Shown here piece by piece: positions 16,332-24,737 of a stretch of DNA of 33,912 nucleotides. The DNA lies in NCBI GenBank assembly GCA_023660015.1, contig JAGXOG010000009.1:1-33912 (forward strand), written 5' to 3'. Under the pieces are notes generated by a model, which saw nothing but the letters and a program-made list of their open reading frames with translations, was not told where the DNA came from and ran no database searches. Numbering within the stretch: position 1 is the stretch's first letter; the number at the start of each line of letters is the position of its first letter. Both the position numbers and the translations under genes were made by a program. The DNA is from Elusimicrobia bacterium LH_S2 (lineage in GTDB: Bacteria; CG03; SLGR01; JAGXOG01).

Positions 16332-16951
16332 TATAAATTTCCCCCGGGCAAATGTTCCTCGGATAAATGTTCCCCTGACAAGTTTTCTTCGGGCAAATGT
16401 TCCTTGGACAAATCTTCCCCTGACAAGTTTTCTTCGGGCAAATGTTCCTCGGGCAAATCTTCCCATGACAAGTTTTCTTCGGGCAAATTTCTTTCGGCAT
16501 ATTTTGCGGCAAGCTCTATTGCATCTATTATTTTAGTATATCCGGTGCACCTGCAAATATTGCCGGATATCGCCTGGCGTATCTCGTCCCGGTCAGGGCT
16601 TGAATTTACTTTAAGCAGAGCATAGGCCGACATTATAAATCCCGGAGTACAAAATCCGCACTGAATAGCCCCGGATTCTTTAAAGACCTGCTGCAAATCA
16701 GCCACATACCCCCCGGATTCTAAACCCTCTAAAGTAGTCACATTCCGGCCTCTCACCTGACCGGCTGCGACCATGCAGGAAGTTACCGGAACTCCGTCTA
16801 ATAAGATAGTGCAGGTACCGCACTCACCGCGACCGCATCCTTCTTTTACGCTTTTTACATCGAAATCCTCACGTAGAACCCTTAAGAGCGGTTTATCTCC
16901 CGGAACATCAGTATTTACTTTAATATTATTTAATATAAATGAAATATTCAT
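16331..16951 (-). CDS. molybdenum hydroxylase [2Fe-2S] subunit with repeat tail (XdhC/CoxS type)
   Basis: The electron-transfer subunit. All eight cluster ligands are visible: plant-type ferredoxin C39, C44, C47 and C59 (EGCGRGECGTCTILLDG) and the helical domain C98, C101, C133 and C135 (QCGFCTPGF, GNICRCTG). A normal subunit ends about residue 155. This one carries 52 more residues made of ten 5-residue units of pattern (N/D/H)-L-(P/S)-x-E, ending GGNL. The pattern resembles the A(D/N)Lxx pentapeptide repeat and could form a short right-handed helix or an acidic sticky tail. Separated by 3 bp from the large subunit and overlapping the FAD subunit (TAATG). Confidence 0.93.
   Translation of the reverse strand: MNISFILNNIKVNTDVPGDKPLLRVLREDFDVKSVKEGCGRGECGTCTILLDGVPVTSCMVAAGQVRGRNVTTLEGLESGGYVADLQQVFKESGAIQCGFCTPGFIMSAYALLKVNSSPDRDEIRQAISGNICRCTGYTKIIDAIELAAKYAERNLPEENLSWEDLPEEHLPEENLSGEDLSKEHLPEENLSGEHLSEEHLPGGNL
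16334..16489 (-). repeat. 15-bp tandem repeat (45-bp higher-order unit), coding
   Basis: Ten and a half copies of a 15-bp unit, organised as about three 45-bp blocks (HLPEENLSGEDLSKE-type), form the tail of the [2Fe-2S] subunit. Since 15 is a multiple of three, each frame repeats with the same period, and all three minus frames stay open: one acidic (used), one Arg/Lys-rich (leads in frame into the FAD subunit) and one Cys/Lys-rich. Gain or loss of a unit would keep the frame. Confidence 0.9.
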
Positions 16952-16954
16952 AAC

Positions 16955-19234
16955 TTACTTTAACTCTTTGGATAACTCTTTAACGATATCTTCGGGAAGG
17001 CAGGGAACTTTTCTGAACCATATCCCGGTAGCGTCGTGTATTGCATTTAATATGGCCGCCGCCGGGCCCACCATCGGGGGCTCTCCTAACCCTTTTGCCC
17101 CGCGGGGCCCTTCGGGGTAAGCGGATTCAACGAGTATCGGTTCCACATCGCAAATGTCCATGGTGGTAGGAACAGTATACCCAGAAAGCGACGGATTCAG
17201 TATTTTGCCTTCTTCCATGACAAGATTTTCATATAAGGCGTAGCCGATTGCCTGAACGGCACCCCCCTGAATCTGGCCTTCGGCTGAAGGCGGGTGTATA
17301 GCCTTGCCCACATCATGGGCGGCAACCAGGCGTTTAACGTTAACTACACCCGTTTCGGTATCTACCTCTACTTCGCAGGCATTTGTGGAAAAAGAATATA
17401 CCGGATAAGCGTCTCCTAATCCCGTCTTTTCATCAAAACTTACATTTTCTATCTTATACCAACCCTGGGCGGCAACCCGTTCTCTTGACTGGTAAGCAAG
17501 GTTTACTGCATCGACATAATCAATTTCCCCTTCGTCGGATACGTATTTACCGTCTTTTACCTTTATATCAAAAGGCCTGACCCCCATCTTATCGGCGGCG
17601 GCCTTAAAAAGAGATTCCCTCACCTTTAATGCCGCGTCCTTTACAGCATTACCCCCCATGAGCGTAGTTCGTGAAGCCACCGTGGGCCCGGAATCCGGAA
17701 CCCTTGTTGTATCGGGTTTAAGTACCTCTACCATATCATAAGAGCAGCCCAGTATATCCGCACATATACGGTTAAATACTGTCTCTGCACCCTGCCCCAT
17801 CTCGACATTTCCTATAGCCACAAAGACCGTGCCGTCTTCTTTAATATGCACTTGGGCTGCGGCCTTGGCAAAATATTTGCCTTCCGCACCGAGACCGACA
17901 CCATAAAATACGGTAGCCATCCCCATCCCCCTCTTTACGGGGCCGCTGTCTGACCCCTTGTATTGCTTGAATTTAATTCTGTCCAGGGTTTTCTCAACGG
18001 TTTCGGCCATGCCGCATGAACTGCCGACAGTCTGGCCGGTTGCCGTTATGCTTCCCGGCTTTAAGAGGTTCTTCTTTCTTAACTTTACGGGGTCCATATC
18101 TAATTTTTCGGCGAGTTCGTCAATTAAAATTTCGTTGGCAAAATTCACTTGTGGCTGCCCAAATCCCCGGAAAGCTCCGCAGGGAACAGTATTTGTAGCC
18201 ATCGCATAGGAATCCGCTTTTACATTATCTATCTGGTAAGGCCCTGTAATATGTATTATTCCCCGCCAGGCAACTATGGGAGAAAGAGTGCAGAAGGCTC
18301 CCCCGTTTACAATATATTCGGCTTCGCAGGCCACTAATTTCCCCTCTGATGTGGCACCGTATTTTATCCTGGTACGGGCCGGGTGTCGTTTGGACATGGC
18401 GTGAAAATCTTCTTCCCGGTCATATATTAAACTTACCGGCATACCGGTTTTGCGGGCAAGCAGCGCGGCATGAGTAGCTATTATTGAAGGCATATCCTCT
18501 TTACCGCCGAATCCACCGCCGGTTTCGGCCTGGATAACCCGGACATCGGAATATTTAATTCCCAGCACTTTAACTAAAGCATTATGCACATAAAACGGGC
18601 ACTGCATAGAGCCTTTTACCAATATCCCCCCCGAAGGCAACGGTTCGGCCGTCATTCCCTGGTTTTCAAGGTAACAGTGCACCTGGTGTCCGGTATTATA
18701 TACTCTTTCTATTATCACATCGGCATTCTTAAAACCCTCGTCTATATTGCCTTTTCTTATTTTAAAATTGGAATGTACGTTTTCATCGCCCCCTACATAG
18801 ACGGCATCCGGAGTCATAGCCTCCACCGGGTCGTAAATACCCGGATATTTGTCAATCTTAAGCTCCGCCGCACGCATCGCTGCCACCGCCTGTTCGGGAG
18901 TTTCTGCTGCCACCAGGGCCACGGCCTGACCGTAGAATTTTACTTCTTTATCGGCAAGGCAGGGATAATCTTCTTTTACAAAAGGCACGACGTTATCACC
19001 CGGTATATCTTCGGCCTTTACTACCGCTCTCACCCCGGGCATCTTTTTTATATCCTCAAGGTTCTTAAAACCCCTTATGCAGCCGTGGGTGACGGGACTT
19101 CTTATAGTAGCCCCGTGCAGAATATTTTTATATTCCGCATCTTCTATAAACTTTGCTTTGCCCGATACCTTCCTCTGGGCGTCTACCCTGATATTTCTGT
19201 CTTTCTTATTTTTTTTAGGTGTAATTACAGACAT
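16955..19234 (-). CDS. molybdenum hydroxylase large subunit (XdhA/CoxL type)
   Basis: The 759-residue catalytic subunit binds the molybdopterin cofactor and hydroxylates an N-heterocycle or aldehyde. Seen in order: the N-terminal a/b hammerhead (RKVSGKAKFIEDAEY), ENQGMTAEP, the Moco loop TGGGFGGKEDMP (about 238), GAFRGFGQPQ, EMGQGAETVF, and the catalytic Glu in GAKGLGEPPMVGPA (about 717). This order and the separate [2Fe-2S] and FAD genes fit xanthine dehydrogenase-like enzymes of anaerobes. The substrate loop cannot be read reliably; purine is likely because of the neighbouring DPD-like and hydantoinase genes. Starts 19 bp after the DPD-like stop. Confidence 0.93.
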   Translation of the reverse strand: MSVITPKKNKKDRNIRVDAQRKVSGKAKFIEDAEYKNILHGATIRSPVTHGCIRGFKNLEDIKKMPGVRAVVKAEDIPGDNVVPFVKEDYPCLADKEVKFYGQAVALVAAETPEQAVAAMRAAELKIDKYPGIYDPVEAMTPDAVYVGGDENVHSNFKIRKGNIDEGFKNADVIIERVYNTGHQVHCYLENQGMTAEPLPSGGILVKGSMQCPFYVHNALVKVLGIKYSDVRVIQAETGGGFGGKEDMPSIIATHAALLARKTGMPVSLIYDREEDFHAMSKRHPARTRIKYGATSEGKLVACEAEYIVNGGAFCTLSPIVAWRGIIHITGPYQIDNVKADSYAMATNTVPCGAFRGFGQPQVNFANEILIDELAEKLDMDPVKLRKKNLLKPGSITATGQTVGSSCGMAETVEKTLDRIKFKQYKGSDSGPVKRGMGMATVFYGVGLGAEGKYFAKAAAQVHIKEDGTVFVAIGNVEMGQGAETVFNRICADILGCSYDMVEVLKPDTTRVPDSGPTVASRTTLMGGNAVKDAALKVRESLFKAAADKMGVRPFDIKVKDGKYVSDEGEIDYVDAVNLAYQSRERVAAQGWYKIENVSFDEKTGLGDAYPVYSFSTNACEVEVDTETGVVNVKRLVAAHDVGKAIHPPSAEGQIQGGAVQAIGYALYENLVMEEGKILNPSLSGYTVPTTMDICDVEPILVESAYPEGPRGAKGLGEPPMVGPAAAILNAIHDATGIWFRKVPCLPEDIVKELSKELK

Positions 19235-19253
19235 TAAGTTTCCTTATTATATC

Positions 19254-21758
19254 CTATTCTTCACTTAACTCTTCTGTCTCTTCGGGGGTTCTTTCTCTCA
19301 TTTCAAGTGCGCCGGAAAAGCATCTTTTTGTGCATATAGAACACCCTATGCAGTTTGAAGGGTCGATTTCCGGCTTAAGATTGTCATCGAGAGTTATAGC
19401 CAGATACGGGCACCGGGCGCAGTTGCCGCAACCCAAACAAAGGTCGGGGTCAATAAGCGAAGATATCTTTTTAGTAGCCGAAAGGTCCATGAAATTCGTT
19501 ATCGGGTCCGGCTGGGCGATTCCTATAAGTTTCTTCATCGAACTTATTCCCCGCTCTTTCATAAGAAAGCTCACCCCGTTTTTAAGCTCACCTATAATGC
19601 CGTAGCCGTATTTCATGACAATTGTGCAATATTGAACTGTCTTTGCCCCCAGGGCGAGAAAATTAGCGCTCTGAAGATAATCCATGGGACCGCCGTTACC
19701 TGATATAGGAACTCCCATCGGGGCCGTGCGGGCCAGCGTAAAATAACTTATGGGGGCTACCCCCTCTCCGCTCATACCGAGAACTACCCCGTCGGGCCAT
19801 CTTTCTTTTTCCCTATCTTCAAATCCGAGAACCGGGAAAGTGTTAGCCAGCGTAACGCCGGCTTTCTTATCCGGATATTTCGAGAGCGTCTCTTTTACTG
19901 CCTCCATTATGGTCTCAATAGAAGTTACCGCCGCGGAAAGTTTAAAGAGCTTGGGTATCTCCGGGTTACTTACTTCCATTACCCATTCTATAACCTTAGC
20001 TGTAGCTTCGGCGCTCTGGGAAACTATATCGCCCTCTGTTCCCTCACCGCCCTGCGGACAGGAAAGGCTGTACTCTATTCCCATGGCCCCGGCCTCTTCA
20101 AGCCGTTTTGTATTGGACTGCCACCCTTTTTTATCCTCCGTATCATTTCCGGTTACCGGCCCGCCGGTTGAAGACATGGTAAGCTTATCCGGGTATTCTT
20201 TTACCAGACGCTCAACTTCGCCGCAGACCCTCTCTAAGAGGTGGCCTGAGACATTGTCGCAGTTGCCGTAGGTGGTGTCGTTGAAAGTATGCATATATTC
20301 ACCGGGAATATATATGGGACCCGAAGCAAATGATGTTTTCAGGACTCCGCCCGACCAGCCGGCTTCGTAAGCTTTTTTCATCTGGTCGTAACCGTCGGAC
20401 GGAGGAGCGGCAGAAAGCAGGAAAGGAGTATCTATTTTCCTGCCGAAAAAATCTGTCTCCAGAGATACCGGCGTGCTGATATAACCTTCAATAGAAGAAT
20501 TGTTTTTATTTTTCTCTTTTATTTCAATATTTCTGCCTGATATAATAATTGAATCAATTTTTTCAGCGGCGTTTTTACCCGAAGAAAGAGCTTCTACCAC
20601 CGTAGAAGGCCCATAGTCACAGTCCCCGGCAAGTATCACATCTGTGCCGGAAATTTCAGGTAGTTTTGGGCGGTTGCCCACTGCTATTATTACATATTCA
20701 ATGTCGCTGCGGGACCGGGCGGAATCTCCGACTTCTGAAATATCGGCAAGATTAAAGAGTTCGCCTTTTAATTTAACTTTTACGGTTTCAAGCCCGGTTA
20801 CCTTATCGCCGGACATATTAATTTTATTTACTTTTGTCCTTCCGGAGACCTCTATATTATAGTCGAAAATTTCTTCCCTCTCCCTTTGGGTTAAGGGGAG
20901 TTCGGAAACTGTTTCCAGAGCAAACATCTCTACATCGGATGCTCCGTTTATCTTAGCTATAGTAGCGCAGTCAAGAGCCACGGCTCCGCCGCCTATTACC
21001 GCTACTCGTCCGGAGAGATCATAATCATCAGGATTATCTAAATAATCTAAAGAATTTATTGCTTTCTCTTCGTTTTCTGCTCCGGGATAAATTGGTTTCC
21101 ATAGACCGACAGCAACTATAATACCATCGTATCCTTTATCCTTAAGTTTACTTATATTCTCTATCCTGGTTCCGGTATTAATATTTATATCTCCGAGCCC
21201 GGAAATAAATTCTGTATCTTTTCTTAACATATTCTTGTCAAGCCGGTAATCGGGGATTAAATTACACGCCCCCCCGAGGTCGTCTCTCTCTTCGTAAATA
21301 TCTACACTATATCCTTTCTGTCCCAAAATAGCCGCAGCGCCGAGACCGGCCGGTCCGGCGCCTATAACAGCAACCCTTTTTCCGTTAGACTCGGGCCGAA
21401 GAAATTCCGGAATTCCCCCTACTTCCCGCGCCTTATTAATTATATGGGCCTGGAGGTCAGGTATATTTATCGGGCTATCAAAAAGTTCATGGCTGCATTC
21501 GGCCATACAGTGGGTTTCCGGGCATACCATGCCGCATACTCCGCCCAGAGGATTGTTTTTCATAATCATTGCCGCAGCACGCTTATAGTCACCTTCGGAA
21601 GCTACCCGGGCGGCCATTATAAAATCTGCCGGTGAGCAGCCTGCCGGACATCCGTCCTTGCACGATTTTTCCTCGCAGTATTCACATCTTTGAGTCTCGG
21701 CTAAAAACTGTTTTTTCGTATATACCTGGCCCTCTTGTTTGTAATGATTTTTTTCCAT
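19254..21758 (-). CDS. DPD-like PreT-PreA fusion flavoprotein
   Basis: An 834-residue redox protein with the order of eukaryotic dihydropyrimidine dehydrogenase. (a) An N-terminal Fe-S domain as in GltD (CEYCEEKSCKDGCPAGC, 25-41, and VCGMVCPETHCMAEC). (b) An FAD/NAD(P)H half (VAVIGAGPAGLGAAA, about 129). (c) From about 420 an FMN-binding DHOD-like barrel (TPFLLSAAPPSDGY, GISGN-like PISGNGGPMDY). (d) Two C-terminal 4Fe-4S motifs. The loop that carries the catalytic Cys in DPD (…GLACGQ) reads GTEGDIVSQ, with no Cys. The first ferredoxin motif is CLGCGNCARCP, one residue shorter than CxxCxxCxxxC. Hence probably a reductase or electron-bifurcating relative rather than a proven uracil reductase. 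First gene after a promoter candidate, 19 bp ahead of the hydroxylase. Confidence 0.85.
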   Translation of the reverse strand: MEKNHYKQEGQVYTKKQFLAETQRCEYCEEKSCKDGCPAGCSPADFIMAARVASEGDYKRAAAMIMKNNPLGGVCGMVCPETHCMAECSHELFDSPINIPDLQAHIINKAREVGGIPEFLRPESNGKRVAVIGAGPAGLGAAAILGQKGYSVDIYEERDDLGGACNLIPDYRLDKNMLRKDTEFISGLGDININTGTRIENISKLKDKGYDGIIVAVGLWKPIYPGAENEEKAINSLDYLDNPDDYDLSGRVAVIGGGAVALDCATIAKINGASDVEMFALETVSELPLTQREREEIFDYNIEVSGRTKVNKINMSGDKVTGLETVKVKLKGELFNLADISEVGDSARSRSDIEYVIIAVGNRPKLPEISGTDVILAGDCDYGPSTVVEALSSGKNAAEKIDSIIISGRNIEIKEKNKNNSSIEGYISTPVSLETDFFGRKIDTPFLLSAAPPSDGYDQMKKAYEAGWSGGVLKTSFASGPIYIPGEYMHTFNDTTYGNCDNVSGHLLERVCGEVERLVKEYPDKLTMSSTGGPVTGNDTEDKKGWQSNTKRLEEAGAMGIEYSLSCPQGGEGTEGDIVSQSAEATAKVIEWVMEVSNPEIPKLFKLSAAVTSIETIMEAVKETLSKYPDKKAGVTLANTFPVLGFEDREKERWPDGVVLGMSGEGVAPISYFTLARTAPMGVPISGNGGPMDYLQSANFLALGAKTVQYCTIVMKYGYGIIGELKNGVSFLMKERGISSMKKLIGIAQPDPITNFMDLSATKKISSLIDPDLCLGCGNCARCPYLAITLDDNLKPEIDPSNCIGCSICTKRCFSGALEMRERTPEETEELSEE

Positions 21759-21822
21759 CTAATTATTTCCTTTACTTTAATTCCTCTTTCCACCGACTGT
21801 AAATATTATTTTTATATCCATT

Positions 21823-21850
21823 ATTATATAAAAAATATTTTTCTTATCAA
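21823..21850 (-). promoter_or_regulatory. sigma70-type promoter candidate for the DPD-like/hydroxylase operon
   Basis: On the minus strand TTGATA (21850-21845) and a perfect TATAAT (21828-21823) are separated by 16 bp, about 65 bp before the ATG at 21758. A purine-rich AAAGGAAAT ribosome-binding site follows near the start. This is the best promoter-like sequence I saw in the window. The other part of the 294-bp gap (to 22052) holds an imperfect hairpin (ATAGAAT 22015-22021 / ATTCTAT 22030-22036) just after the transporter gene, possibly a weak terminator. Confidence 0.5.
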
Positions 21851-22052
21851 AATTAATCCCTATTCCTTCTGCCGTTAAATTTAAATTTGATTTTACGCTA
21901 TAAACCAATAATTAAAAAATTTTTGTACCTTAGCTTATCGCCGTATCTTTTTTTACAAGACACCGGATGCTTTGCCGCGCGTATTTTACATCTCTGTGGC
22001 ATAGATTATATGGTATAGAATGCTTTTAAATTCTATTCTCTTTTGCATCTTT

Positions 22053-23696
22053 TTAAATTTTATACTCAAGTTTATCCATACTTTTTGCGCCTATTTTTAA
22101 AGGAAGAATATTTGCCGTCGCATTTAAAATTACCAGCGCTATTACTATAACCGCCACCGCCGGTTTATAGTAAGTCCCCGACGCCATTTTGCTCATAAAA
22201 TACATCCTTACCCAAACGGCTTCCAGACCTAGAGTTATTCCTATATAAGCAAAACTGTATATCATATAGATTACTCCGCCCCAGGATGACTCTATCTCGG
22301 CGGGATTATCTGCATCGAATTTAGGATAGAGAGCCGAAAGACCTATTCCGATAGAAGTTATAGCAAATGCTGCCGCAAATACGGTTACCGACGAAAGAAT
22401 GCTTAAAAATGACGGTGCTTTTAAAATAATATTTGAGGATACTATAAGAATCACTCCCATAAATAAAACCGGAATAATATTCTGAATATATTTTTTACGC
22501 AATACTTTTGCGGTGTTAAACGGCGAGGTCATCACCACCCAGAAATATTTTCCTTCCAGGCTTATAGCGCTAAACGAAAACCTTAACCCCACCGCGGCAA
22601 TAACAAACCCCACCATGCCTATATTTAAAAAAGCTATAAGGTAATGTATATAAGAAATATCGAGCGGGAGTTTGTATATATTAAAAATATATATAAATAT
22701 CAGGGCCGCTATAAGCAGCAACTGCGTCCATTGGCGGGTATCCCTGAAAAAGGTCTTTATATCTTTGGCAAATATGGGATCCTTATAAAATTTTTGGGAA
22801 GCAAATCTTTTTTTCTCTTCGCTTCGGACTTTCTCCCAACCCACATAAAAATATTTTTTAGCTATATAGCCGTAGAGCGCGGCCACCGAAAGAGAGATAA
22901 GAGTCAGAATTGTAAGTGATACCCACCATCCGGGACGGTTATTTATAAATTCCACGGCAAGTCGGCTTATCCAGTGAGATGGAAGATAAAAAGAGTCGGG
23001 AAGCTCAAACTTAGCCAGGTATCCGGCAGCTAAACTGCCCTGCCCCGGACGGAGTATCTGCTCCAGCTTTAACATTCTAAAAAGGACATAGAGCCCGGTA
23101 CCAAATATCACAAGGCCTAGTATAAGAAAATCCCGTATCTTTCTGGCCGGAAAGATTTTTACTATTATAACCACAAGCGTCATTCCCCCGGCGGCAGCGC
23201 TTAAAAAGAAAAAAATTACGGCCGGCGGAAAAAAGATATAGGCCTTAAGGGCTACGGGGAAATTCACCGCAAGAGCTATAAATAAAGGGACTATAACAAT
23301 TACGCTCATCCAAGCAGCATAAACCGCCGTCCGAAGAAGCTTGCCGTATAATACCCCCCTTAAATCAAGGGGGGATACTATCAAAAAATCATTATCCCCG
23401 GAAAAATAAAGAGTTGAAAAGGCGGTTATAATACTTGAATAGACCAGGAGCACAAATAAAGCGAGAAAAACAGTTCCGATAAGGCGCCCTACCAGCGGCG
23501 CCCCTACTATGGGGATATCTTTAATATAACTTATGACCCGGTAAAAACCGACAAAAAGAAGGCTCATAAAAAAAAGAGCCAGAAAAAGCGAAATAAAAAA
23601 TTTAACTTTGTTGTTTAAAAGCTCTTTAAAATTATGTCTGTTCTCTTTCAGCCAGGCGCCGAGGTAAAGTTTGAAAGTATTAAAAGCGCTTTTCAC
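22053..23696 (-). CDS. ABC-2-type transporter permease
   Basis: A 547-residue membrane protein with about twelve hydrophobic segments and no soluble domain, starting with a GTG 6 bp after the ATPase stop. It begins with a cytoplasmic amphipathic stretch (FKLYLGAWLKENRHNFKELL) and helix 1 (ISLFLALFFMSLLFVGFY), as in the large permeases paired with single CcmA-like ATPases. SGDNDFLIVSPLDLRGVLYG and TSPFNTAKVLRKKY are signature-like loops repeated in the two halves. The pair probably exports a lipid, peptide or drug. No substrate or partner lipoprotein is encoded nearby. Confidence 0.85.
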   Translation of the reverse strand: MKSAFNTFKLYLGAWLKENRHNFKELLNNKVKFFISLFLALFFMSLLFVGFYRVISYIKDIPIVGAPLVGRLIGTVFLALFVLLVYSSIITAFSTLYFSGDNDFLIVSPLDLRGVLYGKLLRTAVYAAWMSVIVIVPLFIALAVNFPVALKAYIFFPPAVIFFFLSAAAGGMTLVVIIVKIFPARKIRDFLILGLVIFGTGLYVLFRMLKLEQILRPGQGSLAAGYLAKFELPDSFYLPSHWISRLAVEFINNRPGWWVSLTILTLISLSVAALYGYIAKKYFYVGWEKVRSEEKKRFASQKFYKDPIFAKDIKTFFRDTRQWTQLLLIAALIFIYIFNIYKLPLDISYIHYLIAFLNIGMVGFVIAAVGLRFSFSAISLEGKYFWVVMTSPFNTAKVLRKKYIQNIIPVLFMGVILIVSSNIILKAPSFLSILSSVTVFAAAFAITSIGIGLSALYPKFDADNPAEIESSWGGVIYMIYSFAYIGITLGLEAVWVRMYFMSKMASGTYYKPAVAVIVIALVILNATANILPLKIGAKSMDKLEYKI

Positions 23697-23702
23697 GGTG
23701 AT

Positions 23703-24473
23703 TTAAGTATTTCGGGTTATATGGAGATATACTTCTTCCAGGGTATCTCCCGAAGTAGACGGAAGGCCGGCCTGCGCGCTTATCTTATCGGCTATTTTTT
23801 TAAGTTCCTCAAAGGACCCCTCTGCTATTATTTTCCCTTTATTAATTATAGCTATCCGGTCGCAGAGCTCATGAGCGTCGGTAAGCGTATGAGTGGATAA
23901 AAATATTGTTCTGTTTTTTTTATCTTTTAACTCGAAAAAAATATCTTTAACCATCCGGGCCGCTTCGGGGTCGAGACCCACCATAGGTTCGTCAAGTATT
24001 ATAATCTCCGGGTCTCTCAACATCACAGAAGCAAGAAGAAGACGTTGGCGGAAACCGTGCGAATAAGATTCAACCAGATCGCAGGCAACATTGTCTATGC
24101 TGAAAATTTTAAGCTGTTTATCTATTTCTTTGTCTATACCCTCATTATTTAAATCGTATATTCCGGCGATGAATTTCATAAACTCCCAGCCGGTAAGTTT
24201 TTTATATAGATAGGGCACATCCGGCAACAAAGCAAACTTTCTTTTTGCCTCGCGGGGATTTTCAACTATATTCTCGCCACCAACAAGGATACGGCCGCAG
24301 TCGGGTTTTAAAAGCCCTGTCATCATCTTTATGGTGGTAGTCTTTCCGGCGCCGTTAGGGCCGAGAATTCCGAATATATTCCCCCCTCCTACTTCAAGAT
24401 TTATTCTATCGACGGCCACTGTATCGCCGAAACATTTCTTTATATTTTCTATTTTTAAGGCCTTGTCATTCAT
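23703..24473 (-). CDS. ABC-2-type transporter ATPase
   Basis: A 256-residue CcmA-type nucleotide-binding subunit. Walker A GPNGAGKTTTIKMM, Q-loop PDVPYLYKKLTGWEF, the signature region ESYSHGFRQRLLLASVMLR (SHGFRQR in place of LSGGQ), Walker B IIILDEPMVGLDPEAARMVK and the switch FLSTHTL are visible. The S-x-G-x-R-Q-R form is common in this exporter group and is not a defect. It precedes and almost touches its permease gene. The pair is preceded by a degenerate 264-bp stretch and the hydantoinase gene, so the unit may be a separate transcript. Confidence 0.92.
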   Translation of the reverse strand: MNDKALKIENIKKCFGDTVAVDRINLEVGGGNIFGILGPNGAGKTTTIKMMTGLLKPDCGRILVGGENIVENPREAKRKFALLPDVPYLYKKLTGWEFMKFIAGIYDLNNEGIDKEIDKQLKIFSIDNVACDLVESYSHGFRQRLLLASVMLRDPEIIILDEPMVGLDPEAARMVKDIFFELKDKKNRTIFLSTHTLTDAHELCDRIAIINKGKIIAEGSFEELKKIADKISAQAGLPSTSGDTLEEVYLHITRNT

Positions 24474-24494
24474 CTTTTAATTATCCTTCCGGAT

Positions 24495-24737
24495 CTACTC
24501 TGGTGTACCGTGCAGGTTAAAACCATCTGCGGCAACTATTACCTTCCCGGGCGCAACAGTTTTAACTTTTCCTCCCCTGCTGCCGTTGAGTATTTCCCCG
24601 GTTCGGTATCTAAGGGTATGCCGTAATAGACAGCTAAACCTCCGGACATATCCGTAAAAACTTAAAAATTTTTTCTCTGAAAAAGAGTTCATAGATGCAG
24701 CAAAGAAAACGCCCGCGCCGCGAATACTGCAGGGAAC
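24495..24737 (-). other. degenerate coding-like spacer
   Basis: Between the hydantoinase stop and the exporter ATPase start the minus strand has overlapping frames that look like protein but do not connect. One is a 65-codon frame ending GKVIVAADGFNLHGTPE; another has MSGGLAVYYGIPLDTEPG followed by GKYSTAAGEEKLKLLRPGR and a stop. I recognise neither. A frame-shifted gene remnant is more likely than a functional small gene, but this is a guess. Confidence 0.25.

Noticed and set aside
16332-16466. Longer start for the FAD subunit at 16466
   Set aside because: The added 45 residues are only the tandem repeat read in another frame; the ATG at 16331 overlaps the preceding stop as TAATG and gives the usual N-terminus.
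18584-19237. Long plus-strand open frame of 217 codons opposite the hydroxylase large subunit
   Set aside because: It is the shadow of a clearly conserved minus-strand gene; its own translation shows no family features.
24013-24110. Apparent defect in the exporter ATPase signature (SHGFRQR rather than LSGGQ)
   Set aside because: This variant is common in the ATPases of ABC-2-type exporters and all other motifs are intact.
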